From a bacterium (lineage in GTDB: Bacteria; Bacillota_I; Bacilli_A; RF39; UBA660), in NCBI GenBank assembly GCA_030539175.1, contig JAUNSN010000001.1, forward strand, positions 23,470 through 62,685: a stretch of 39,216 nt of DNA, given 5' to 3'. Within the stretch, counting starts at the first letter, position 1. Every line of letters begins with the position of its first letter. Below, in pieces: positions 25,262 to 32,409 of this stretch. Position numbers and translations under genes: made by a program. The notes beneath the pieces are model-generated. The model ran no database searches. It was not told where the DNA came from and was given only the letters and a program-made list of their open reading frames with translations.

Positions 25262-26165
25262 AATGTTTCTCCTTAGTATTGATAATATCTAAAAAACTTT
25301 CTAATCTTGTTTCTAATCCAGCTGTACTAGTAGATTCATCTATTATTAAATTAAGTGTTGGTTTATCTTCTATTTTTCTAATCATTAATTCATTAACTAA
25401 AGAATCTGGACCACAAGGAAATGTAGTTAAAAATATAATACCATCTATATGTTCATAGTAATATTTAATCGCGCCAATTAACTCTTTGCTATAAGTCCAA
25501 TAAAGAGTTGGTGATATTGATAAAGATAACTTTTTAGCGATTTTATGATGGAGTTTATATGCATGAAGAATAGTTATATTATTATTTGTTAAATAATTTA
25601 TTATTTCTTTAGAAAAATACGGTTCTTCAATCAAATATGGATGAGCGACTAGTAATACTTTTTTATTGGTTATACTTAATAATTGTTCTTGATAATTATG
25701 ATTATTCTTATTATATTTTTTTTGAATAATTAAAGCTTTAATATAACTATTTATTACTTTAAAAATATTTTTATTTATTTTTAATCCCATTTTTATAAAT
25801 GATAAATATGATAATTTATTCTTCTTTTGATCAATATTATAAGTTAGAATATTATTAGTTTTAAAACAATTAACTACATTATCATATAAACCATTAAAAC
25901 GAACACAAACATTTTCTTTATTATTATAACTACATATTCTTGGTACGACAATATAATTACACTTATCTAATAATTCATATATTTGTCCCATATATATTTT
26001 ATATGGTAAACATGTCTCATCAGGTGAATAAATATTTCCTAAATTAATTGTCTTTATGGTTGTTGGACTTGGCTTTACTATTTTACAATTTAGTTTTGTG
26101 AAGTATGTAATCCATAAGTATTTATAGCGATAATACAATAATGACGTCGGTATACCTACTTTCAT
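25254..26165 (-). CDS. DUF2229-type 2-hydroxyacyl-CoA dehydratase activase-related protein
   Basis: 303 residues, ATG after AAAGGAGCC. KVGIPTSLLYYRYKYLWITYF and NLGNIYSPDETCLPYKIYMGQIYELL fit DUF2229, the domain that in large clostridial proteins lies between the ATPase activase and the dehydratase-like part. Conserved cysteines in ETCLPYK, RICSYN and FPCGPDS are candidate cluster ligands. Together with the downstream gene it looks like a split form of that multi-domain protein, but the ATPase (BcrAD/BadFG) part is missing from the window. Very AT-rich. Confidence 0.8.
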   Translation of the reverse strand: MKVGIPTSLLYYRYKYLWITYFTKLNCKIVKPSPTTIKTINLGNIYSPDETCLPYKIYMGQIYELLDKCNYIVVPRICSYNNKENVCVRFNGLYDNVVNCFKTNNILTYNIDQKKNKLSYLSFIKMGLKINKNIFKVINSYIKALIIQKKYNKNNHNYQEQLLSITNKKVLLVAHPYLIEEPYFSKEIINYLTNNNITILHAYKLHHKIAKKLSLSISPTLYWTYSKELIGAIKYYYEHIDGIIFLTTFPCGPDSLVNELMIRKIEDKPTLNLIIDESTSTAGLETRLESFLDIINTKEKHYE

Positions 26166-26267
26166 GTAATGGCTCCTTTCATATAATGATATGTGATTAG
26201 AAAAATTTTTATGAAAGAAAGTGAAAGTTGTTTATTACAAAAATTTATTAATATATTATTCTGTTTA

Positions 26268-27086
26268 TTATCCTAACTTTTTTGATATAAAAAAACCTAA
26301 TATAAAAATTGGTAAAGATATAATTATTTTCCATAATGATAATGAATAACTTAATGTATTAATAATAAGTATTAATATTGTTGATATAGTTATTCCATTA
26401 ATAAAAGAAAATGTTTTACTATTATGATGAGTTAAGAAAAAAGATATAATTTTAGTTATAATTATTATTCCTATAGTTAATCCTGCTGTAAAGGGTATTA
26501 TAATGTTTAAATTAGTTAAAGTTATAGTAAGTGATGATAAATTACCTAAAGCCGTTATAATAGCATTATAATAGCCAAATAACATTAACATAGCCGTCCC
26601 ACTTATTCCTGGTATTACTGTTGATGATGCATCAATAAGTCCAGCAAAAAAGAAATGAAAATAATCATTGTAAGTATTAGTAATATTATATGTATTATTA
26701 GTATTTATTAATGAAAAAAGAATTATAATTATAAATGATATTATAAAAATAATATTATTAGATAGTTTAAATTGATGTTTTTTTATTAATGAAGGGATTC
26801 CCCCTATCATTAATCCTATAAAAAATATCATAGTTATAAAATAATGATTATTTAAAAGATAAGCAACTAACTTACTAAACGTTACTATTGATAATAATAT
26901 CCCTAATCCTATAAAAAATAGAAATTTAGCATTATCTTTTATATCATCAAAAAACTTAGTTATTGATGATATTCCTTTATCATAAACATTTAATGTTATA
27001 GCTATTAATGCTCCACTTACTCCTGGTATTATTTTACCTATCCCTATTAAAAAACCTTTTATTAATAATATAAAATTATTCCTCAT
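26268..27086 (-). CDS. DUF368 membrane protein, undecaprenyl phosphate flippase family
   Basis: 272 residues, ATG after AAAGGATGAT. About eight hydrophobic segments. The family signature is GIGKIIPGVSGALIAITLNVYDKGIS at the N-terminus, repeated in the second half as DASSTVIPGISGTAMLMLFGYYNAII, showing an internal duplication. DUF368 proteins have been shown to recycle undecaprenyl phosphate across the membrane for wall polymer synthesis. A single-gene unit as far as can be seen. Very AT-rich, with codons almost all ending in A or T. Confidence 0.9.
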   Translation of the reverse strand: MRNNFILLIKGFLIGIGKIIPGVSGALIAITLNVYDKGISSITKFFDDIKDNAKFLFFIGLGILLSIVTFSKLVAYLLNNHYFITMIFFIGLMIGGIPSLIKKHQFKLSNNIIFIISFIIIILFSLINTNNTYNITNTYNDYFHFFFAGLIDASSTVIPGISGTAMLMLFGYYNAIITALGNLSSLTITLTNLNIIIPFTAGLTIGIIIITKIISFFLTHHNSKTFSFINGITISTILILIINTLSYSLSLWKIIISLPIFILGFFISKKLG

Positions 27087-27141
27087 ATAATCATCCTTTA
27101 TACTAGTTTATTATTTTATATAAAAAATATTATTATTTATT

Positions 27142-27172
27142 AAAAGCACCCTACAAATTGTAGGATGCTTTT
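27142..27172 (-). terminator. Intrinsic terminator in the gap before the DUF368 gene
   Basis: AAAAGCA (27142-27148) and TGCTTTT (27166-27172) with an inner CCTACA/TGTAGG pairing, one mismatch and a tight loop. A and T runs on both sides allow it to work in either direction. Confidence 0.75.
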
Positions 27173-27269
27173 ATTGTGAAATATTGTTATTAGTTTAAAG
27201 TGAATGGATAAAAATGATGATAACTTAAACGATAGATTAAGAACGCATTCAAAATTTTTAATAATTATT
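27142..27269 (-). ncRNA. Possible small RNA between two terminators
   Basis: The 27087-27404 gap has no convincing gene. It contains a promoter-like TTGCAT-N16-TATTAT (27276-27303) and, about 130 bases further, the terminator at 27142-27172. A transcript between them would carry no ribosome binding site with a proper open frame. I see no match to tmRNA, 6S, SRP or RNase P RNA. It may equally be leader sequence of the DUF368 gene. Confidence 0.2.
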
Positions 27270-27275
27270 AAAAAT

Positions 27276-27303
27276 ATAATATGTTTAGTAAAAAATAATG
27301 CAA
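27276..27303 (-). promoter_or_regulatory. Promoter-like sequence in the 27087-27404 gap
   Basis: TTGCAT (27298-27303), 16-base spacer, TATTAT (27276-27281). It lies between the pilus-locus terminator and the next terminator. Confidence 0.35.
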
Positions 27304-27326
27304 CTAGCGTTTTTGAAAAACTTTGC

Positions 27327-27375
27327 AAAAAAAAAATCTACAAATTTATTTTAAGCAATATTTTATAGATTTTTT
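27327..27375 (-). terminator. Intrinsic terminator of the pilus locus
   Basis: AAAAAATCTA (27331-27340) pairs with TAGATTTTTT (27366-27375); read on the - strand the stem is followed by ten T residues. It lies 30 bases after the last pilus-locus gene. Confidence 0.85.
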
Positions 27376-27404
27376 CATTTTACATTAATTTGCTCTTTTT
27401 AACT

Positions 27405-27845
27405 TCAGCAATTACTGTTATAATATTGTCTAGTTTCCCCATTAATAGATATTGGAAATTCAATTCCAAATATAGGGAAATTAAATACTAAATAAGTAGA
27501 TACTGAATAATAATACGTATTAGGGTCGGTAGATATCTTTTTGATACAAACTCCATTATTTCCCAATGTTGAACCTTCCATGCAATCAGAGTTTGTAATG
27601 GTATGTTGACTAACATTTGGATTATAATGCACTGATGATAAATACTCTTTAATTATGGCGTCAGTATCTGTTTTAACAGCACAATTTTCATTTATGTATC
27701 CATACGTATCTATTATGCTTATTACTTTATTTTTTACTCTAAATGCTTTTGCATAATTAATAGCAATTCCAATAAATATAATATATATACCTAGAAATAT
27801 TAAAAACCATCTTATTAAACCTGCTCCGCCAAAAGCATCTCTCAT
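27405..27845 (-). CDS. TadE-like minor pilin
   Basis: 146 residues, ATG after AGTAGGTGAT. One membrane segment near the start (about 11-30, WFLIFLGIYIIFIGIAINYA), then a soluble extracellular domain with four cysteines, the last being the C-terminal residue (NSNC). The layout of a short N-terminus, one membrane helix and an exported domain is that of TadE/TadF minor pilins of Tad pili, and the position at the end of the Tad-like locus agrees. Sequence identity to TadE is not obvious by eye, so the name is by context. Confidence 0.65.
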   Translation of the reverse strand: MRDAFGGAGLIRWFLIFLGIYIIFIGIAINYAKAFRVKNKVISIIDTYGYINENCAVKTDTDAIIKEYLSSVHYNPNVSQHTITNSDCMEGSTLGNNGVCIKKISTDPNTYYYSVSTYLVFNFPIFGIEFPISINGETRQYYNSNC

Positions 27846-27853
27846 TATATCAC

Positions 27854-28000
27854 CTACTTACCAGTCCTTTTACAGTAGTCTTCTTTTTTATCATGTATTG
27901 TAACTATTGTAATATTTGTATCCCTTGCACTTGCAATAGCTAACCCTGGGTTTGTCCCACAATATGCTCTATTATAACTATTGTAAGTGTGGTTATTCTG
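27854..28000 (-). pseudogene. Probable remnant of a second pilin gene
   Basis: Between the pilin gene and the TadE-like gene lies an open stretch of 48 codons without any ATG, GTG or TTG start. It contains NRAYCGTNPGLAIASA and ends EDYCKRTGK followed by TAG. The pilin upstream ends in GYCKKITE, and this stretch ends in DYCKRTGK, so it looks like the C-terminal end of a duplicated pilin whose N-terminal part was lost. A single-base shift in the poly-A tract at the pilin end does not join the two frames. Confidence 0.4.
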
Positions 28001-28226
28001 TTATTTTTTTACAATAGCCCGTTGGTTTATTGTTATTTTTCTGACATATGTAGTTAGACCCCAGCTTATCCGTGCAATCTGTATCCGTGGTGCAGCCACC
28101 CCCACCCCATGCATTACCAATGGCTGCCTCTATGTCATCCCAAAACGCCCATAATAATGCTCCTATTGCCGCTATTGCAACTACAGTAATTACTGTCATA
28201 TTTAATTCTCCTGATGCTTCTTTCAT
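27993..28226 (-). CDS. Flp-like major pilin with a four-cysteine C-terminal module
   Basis: 77 residues, ATG after a perfect GGAGG. Short polar start MKEASGELNM, then one hydrophobic helix (about 11-30, TVITVVAIAAIGALLWAFW), as in Flp pilins of Tad systems; a G before E (ASG|ELN) is a possible prepilin peptidase site. After a GGGG linker comes a compact module with cysteines at 45, 51, 61 and 72 (CTTDTDC...NYIC...GYC), which probably forms two disulfides. Most Flp pilins are about 50-70 residues and lack such a module. It has its own strong promoter. Confidence 0.75.
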   Translation of the reverse strand: MKEASGELNMTVITVVAIAAIGALLWAFWDDIEAAIGNAWGGGGCTTDTDCTDKLGSNYICQKNNNKPTGYCKKITE

Positions 28227-28277
28227 TAATTATCATTCCTCCTTTTTTATTATGATACTCTTTGTACCCTTATATAG

Positions 28278-28305
28278 ATTATATCACAGTTTTGTATTAT
28301 TTCAA
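28278..28305 (-). promoter_or_regulatory. Strong promoter of the pilin gene
   Basis: TTGAAA (28300-28305), 16-base spacer, TATAAT (28278-28283) with TGA before it (extended -10). The -35 lies inside the right-hand end of the hairpin that separates tadC from the pilin. Confidence 0.65.
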
Positions 28306-28332
28306 GTTTTTTCAAATAAAACTTGAAATAAT
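28296..28332 (-). terminator. Hairpin between tadC and the pilin gene
   Basis: A perfect 15-base stem (28296-28310 and 28318-28332) with a seven-base loop, beginning 16 bases after the tadC stop. The T run on the - strand is poor, so it may only attenuate or protect the upstream mRNA. Confidence 0.6.
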
Positions 28333-28347
28333 TTTAAATCTAATTTT

Positions 28348-29127
28348 TTACATCATTGTCATTGCTATAGCAATAATCATAAATAACATGGATGCGGCTC
28401 CAGTACATAACAACATTGTCATGGTCTTACTTTCCATTTTTTCAAGTCTTGATTTGTATTTTTGTTCTCTGGCTTTTTGTTGTAAATTAGATACTGACCT
28501 TGAGAAAGCTATTAATTGAGATTGTTTCTTGTCTTGCGATCCTATTCCTAAACGATATAATAATCTCATCATTCGCATTGAATCTCTTACTGGATATTCT
28601 TTAGCAAAATCCATGTATGGATTAATGCTTGAATCTCCAGCGTTAATTTTGTCTATTAAAGTTTTTAAACCAGGTCTAAATACATCTGGTGCATCTTTGA
28701 CAGATTTAGCTAAGGCAACTGGGACAGTATAGTGCTGTGCTAGTATTTCTAATGTTTTTAAATAGTAAGGCAGTAAAGAATTTATTTGTGATAAATGAAC
28801 TTTGTAAAATTTTTTAAGATTCATATAACTTGATTTATAGACGAACGCTCCAATACCAATAGATATTAAAACAGTAATAACAGAAAAGTTAGTGATAAAG
28901 GCTAATAGGATAACTATCGTTACTAATAGACCATTCTTAACTCTTTTCATATACAAAACTTCTGGTTCGACTGTATCGCCATATTTTAATCTTACTAAAA
29001 ATTCATAATCCTTTTCTTTCATCTTGTTAAATAGAGCTTTATTGTCGGCGACTAATTTATCACTACTGATAATATTATTATATTCAAAGAGAAATAAAAC
29101 TAAAGCGGCAACAATTACCATTTCCAT
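28348..29127 (-). CDS. tadC: TadC-like type II secretion F-domain protein
   Basis: 259 residues. Membrane segments at the N-terminus (MVIVAALVLFLF), in the first third (VTIVILLAFITNFSVITVLISIGIGAFVY) and at the C-terminus (MTMLLCTGAASMLFMIIAIAMTMM), with a helical cytosolic domain between, as in the GspF/TadC family. This protein forms the inner-membrane platform of the pilus with TadB. Its ATG shares one base with the tadB stop (TAATG). Confidence 0.85.
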   Translation of the reverse strand: MEMVIVAALVLFLFEYNNIISSDKLVADNKALFNKMKEKDYEFLVRLKYGDTVEPEVLYMKRVKNGLLVTIVILLAFITNFSVITVLISIGIGAFVYKSSYMNLKKFYKVHLSQINSLLPYYLKTLEILAQHYTVPVALAKSVKDAPDVFRPGLKTLIDKINAGDSSINPYMDFAKEYPVRDSMRMMRLLYRLGIGSQDKKQSQLIAFSRSVSNLQQKAREQKYKSRLEKMESKTMTMLLCTGAASMLFMIIAIAMTMM

Positions 29128-30023
29128 TATTCCGCACCTACATTCTCGTTATAATATTTTTCTCCGCTAAGGAGAAAATAACTATTTATTAGTATAATTC
29201 CATGAACTACTATCTTTACATACCATAAATCTATCATTCCTAGGTAACTTTCATTACCTAAAACTAGTTGAACAACCATTATTAAGGAATATAATGCCAA
29301 TCCAAATGTTAAGAACTGCTTATGAAATTGCGATCTTTCCATTTGATCTCTGTATACTCCCTCAACTAATCCATCAATATCGGTTAACATGTTTTCGAAT
29401 GTTTCGGCTGTATCTTTTGCCCCTTCTTTAGTAACTTGTAAAAATAATTGGTGCATATTTAAAACTATATTAAAAGGATATCTAGCATTCATATAATCAA
29501 TTGATTCTTGAACATCACCTTTTTCATAAGATAGTTTTATCATCATTTTAACATCTGATAATACTGGATCTTCTAATACACCTGACTCTACGACACCCTC
29601 TAATGATTTAACAAAGGCATTAGTTGTATTAAACTCCATTATAGTATTAGTTACATATACTTGTATTTGTTCAAATATAAATTCACTGTATAATCTTTTA
29701 TATTTTAAATAAGCAAGATAAGGTATTATTAATATTGCTGCTATAACATAGACAATTGATATTATTATGTTATAAAAGTAAAAATATGATATAACTGCTG
29801 CTACAGCACCAAATATTACTACTTGCATTGTATAATCTTTTACTGAATAATCTTGTCCCAATTCAGCAACTTTTTCTCTTACCTTTTGAAAAGAATATGG
29901 CATATATTTGCCATATGCATCACTTACTTTCTTTACAGCAAACTTATATACATTATCTCCTTGATTAGCTCGATATAGTACTATAAATAGTATAACTACA
30001 CCGATTATTATTATCTCTATCAT
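29127..30023 (-). CDS. tadB: TadB-like type II secretion F-domain protein
   Basis: 298 residues, ATG after GGTGAAAC. N-terminal membrane segment, a pair of segments at about 63-105 (VVIFGAVAAVISYFYFYNIIISIVYVIAAILIIPYLAY), a helical T2SF domain and two C-terminal segments. Same family as the following tadC, and the two are adjacent in Tad loci. It is the platform protein that the ATPase CpaF works on. Confidence 0.85.
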   Translation of the reverse strand: MIEIIIIGVVILFIVLYRANQGDNVYKFAVKKVSDAYGKYMPYSFQKVREKVAELGQDYSVKDYTMQVVIFGAVAAVISYFYFYNIIISIVYVIAAILIIPYLAYLKYKRLYSEFIFEQIQVYVTNTIMEFNTTNAFVKSLEGVVESGVLEDPVLSDVKMMIKLSYEKGDVQESIDYMNARYPFNIVLNMHQLFLQVTKEGAKDTAETFENMLTDIDGLVEGVYRDQMERSQFHKQFLTFGLALYSLIMVVQLVLGNESYLGMIDLWYVKIVVHGIILINSYFLLSGEKYYNENVGAE

Positions 30024-30038
30024 GTTTCACCTACTTTC

Positions 30039-31151
30039 TTAATTAGTAGTATTCATTTCATTATTCATTTGATTTTCTATTGGCTCATGAAATACTTCCT
30101 TTACTAAAATATCTGGTGGCATAATAATGCCTTGACTCTCAAGATAACCTAGTAAATACTTAGATGGGTTATTAACTATTACTTTACCATCGGGAGTTTT
30201 TTTGTAAAGTGTTTTTTCTTTTGGTTCGTTAGTATCTTCAGTAACATAAAACTCAACTACTTCTGCTACTTCACGATGAAATCTTTGATACTTATTACTA
30301 TAATAACCCTTAATATGAACACCTAATTGAATATATCGATATACACTTCTTAAAAACTGGTCAATATCTAAATTAGTTTCAAGCAGACTGTACATACGAC
30401 TTGGTATAGATGCGGCCTTATCGGCGTGAATTGTCGAGAGAATGTTATGGCCTGAAGAAATGGAATTTCTTACGGCCATAACTGCTTCAGCACTTCTTAC
30501 TTCGGACAAAAGTATCCATCTTGGGTTTTGTCGCATACATGTTACTAATATTTCGCTATAACTAGCGATGTTATTAGTTTTCATAGCAACTATATCGCGA
30601 TGGGGAAATATTTTATCTAAGTGAAGTTCTAAGGTATCTTCAACGGTAATAATTTTTTCATTTTCTTTGGTATGAGCGGCTAAATATTTTACAAATTCCG
30701 TTTTCCCAGACCCAGTTTCTCCACTTACAATGATGTTACAGTGTCCTGTAACACATTGTAAGAGAAAATCATGAATATCAAGTCTTATGTAGTCTTCTTC
30801 AATTATCTTGTCTTTTTGCAATCTAATTTTAGCTGGTGTTTTACGTATTAATACTGCTATTCCATTTCTAGCAATTGAATCATGAACGAAGTTCATTCTT
30901 AATTCCGCACTTTCAGCATCAAGAAATGGACTTGCCATATTAAATGTTTTCCCCATAACATTAGAGCATTGAAAGGCAATTTTTTCCATGAGAGCATTAT
31001 CTATGACATTATTTTCTAAACGAAAGACTCCTTTTGATAATGTCTTAACCCATAATTGGCCGTTATTATCATATGATATATCGGTAACATCATCATTATC
31101 TAACAATTGTTTTAATGGACCAAAATCTATTTGGGAAAACATATTATCCAT
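30039..31151 (-). CDS. cpaF: CpaF/TadA-type pilus assembly ATPase
   Basis: 370 residues, ATG after AAAGAGGGAT. Walker A is SGETGSGKT (143-151), the Asp box ITVEDTLEL follows, Walker B is ILLSEVRS, and the His box GHNILSTIHAD is complete. CpaF powers pilin extraction and pilus assembly on the cytosolic face of the membrane. The N-terminal domain (1-130) includes LRMNFVHDSIARNGIAVLIRK, typical of the family. Fifteen bases separate it from tadB. Confidence 0.92.
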   Translation of the reverse strand: MDNMFSQIDFGPLKQLLDNDDVTDISYDNNGQLWVKTLSKGVFRLENNVIDNALMEKIAFQCSNVMGKTFNMASPFLDAESAELRMNFVHDSIARNGIAVLIRKTPAKIRLQKDKIIEEDYIRLDIHDFLLQCVTGHCNIIVSGETGSGKTEFVKYLAAHTKENEKIITVEDTLELHLDKIFPHRDIVAMKTNNIASYSEILVTCMRQNPRWILLSEVRSAEAVMAVRNSISSGHNILSTIHADKAASIPSRMYSLLETNLDIDQFLRSVYRYIQLGVHIKGYYSNKYQRFHREVAEVVEFYVTEDTNEPKEKTLYKKTPDGKVIVNNPSKYLLGYLESQGIIMPPDILVKEVFHEPIENQMNNEMNTTN

Positions 31152-31168
31152 ATTATTATCCCTCTTTT

Positions 31169-31960
31169 CTATCCTATTTCTGGCAACATATCAGAACTTA
31201 TATTAGCAGTTCGACTTAATATAAACTCTTTTAATTCTTGGTTTACTTCTAATGTATAATTATTAGCTGCTTCTTCACTAGCTGTTTGTGGTACTGGCTC
31301 TAATGATGTATTTGACAAATATAGTGCTTTTCTAACTAATAAATGTATTTCTTCTGGTAAAGCAATAATTAAATATGCTGGTGTTCTTGATTCATCAGTA
31401 TTTTCAAAAACGTGTCTACCACTTGAATCTTTTACGGCTAATATTTTAATGTTATTAAGTAATTTTCCATAAACTAGTTTATTATCATCATCATTTGTTT
31501 TTAAATAAAGATTAATATAATCGCCTGGGTACATTGAATTACCATATGTACTTTGTAAAGTAACTGGAAAATTAATAACTGTATATCCATCTTCAATACC
31601 AGCAAATGCTGAATTAGGTAGTTCTTTACTATCTATAATGGCCTCTTTGTAAAAAGGGCTTCCCTTGGGTATCATCGTATTGTAATTAGCAACTTTATCA
31701 GTTATATCTTTTACATTGGTTAGAATACCTTCTTGTATAAAACTAGCTGGTACAGGCATGTATGATATCTTGTCTATTGTAATTGTTTCAGTTGGTTGAA
31801 TTGTTGTATTGGCATATGGAATATTAACTGGTTCGGTAGCTGCATTAATTCTCCAGTTATAACCAATGTATAATACTACAATGGCTCCAATTACCCCTAA
31901 TATAGTTACTGTGTTTTTGTTTGATAAGAACTTTTTAATTGATTTGCTTAAACTATTCAT
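31169..31960 (-). CDS. CpaB/RcpC-like SAF-domain protein
   Basis: 263 residues, ATG after GGAGGATAG. One N-terminal membrane segment (about 17-34, TVTILGVIGAIVVLYIGY), then an extracellular part with a SAF-like stretch (KISYMPVPASFIQEG, MIPKGSPFYKEAI) and a second domain (MYPGDYINLYLK, ILAVKDSSGRHV). This layout is that of CpaB/RcpC proteins, which in Gram-negative Tad systems sit next to the secretin; no secretin is found here, so in this Gram-positive it may organise the pilus base in the wall zone. Confidence 0.8.
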   Translation of the reverse strand: MNSLSKSIKKFLSNKNTVTILGVIGAIVVLYIGYNWRINAATEPVNIPYANTTIQPTETITIDKISYMPVPASFIQEGILTNVKDITDKVANYNTMIPKGSPFYKEAIIDSKELPNSAFAGIEDGYTVINFPVTLQSTYGNSMYPGDYINLYLKTNDDDNKLVYGKLLNNIKILAVKDSSGRHVFENTDESRTPAYLIIALPEEIHLLVRKALYLSNTSLEPVPQTASEEAANNYTLEVNQELKEFILSRTANISSDMLPEIG

Positions 31961-31975
31961 TTACTATCCTCCTTT

Positions 31976-32389
31976 TTAACTTTTCATATATAGTATAGCA
32001 TCTAATTGATTTACTATATCAAATTGATCATTTTCTGATGTTTGATACTTAGTTGTAACATTAGTTTTATTTATTATTCTAATACTTACCTTAGGTGGTG
32101 ATTCTATTATATCATAAAATTCTATACTGTAACCAGTAAAATCGTAAGTTGCCGATGCAATATATCGTCGTGTAAAGTTTTCTACAAATTTTTCTTGCGA
32201 AATCTTTAATTCACCAGTACTTCTATAATAGGCTTTATCTACTGCCTCAAGCATTGATGCCTCTGTTACTTCTTTTATTAAATAGTAGTCTTGTTCATTT
32301 TTTGTTGTTAAATTTTGAAATAAGACAATAACTGATAACCCTGTTAGTCCCAACATAATAGCACCAATAGTTGCAAAAGACCATTTCAT
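31976..32389 (-). CDS. Small membrane protein, DUF5411-like
   Basis: 137 residues, ATG after AAGGGAAGTGA. A hydrophobic N-terminal segment (about 5-26, FATIGAIMLGLTGLSVIVLFQN), then a soluble domain beginning NEQDYYLIKEVTEASMLEAVDKAYYRSTGELKISQEKFVENFTRRY. I recall this pattern from DUF5411 proteins of uncultured Bacilli; the assignment is from memory. The layout resembles TadE-like minor pilins and it lies directly before the CpaB-like gene. Confidence 0.7.
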   Translation of the reverse strand: MKWSFATIGAIMLGLTGLSVIVLFQNLTTKNEQDYYLIKEVTEASMLEAVDKAYYRSTGELKISQEKFVENFTRRYIASATYDFTGYSIEFYDIIESPPKVSIRIINKTNVTTKYQTSENDQFDIVNQLDAILYMKS

Positions 32390-32409
32390 ATTCTATTCAC
32401 TTCCCTTCT

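Noticed and set aside
27140-27328. 62-residue - strand open frame in the gap before the DUF368 gene
   Set aside because: It has no ribosome binding site, its end is the terminator hairpin and its composition is just translated AT-rich DNA.
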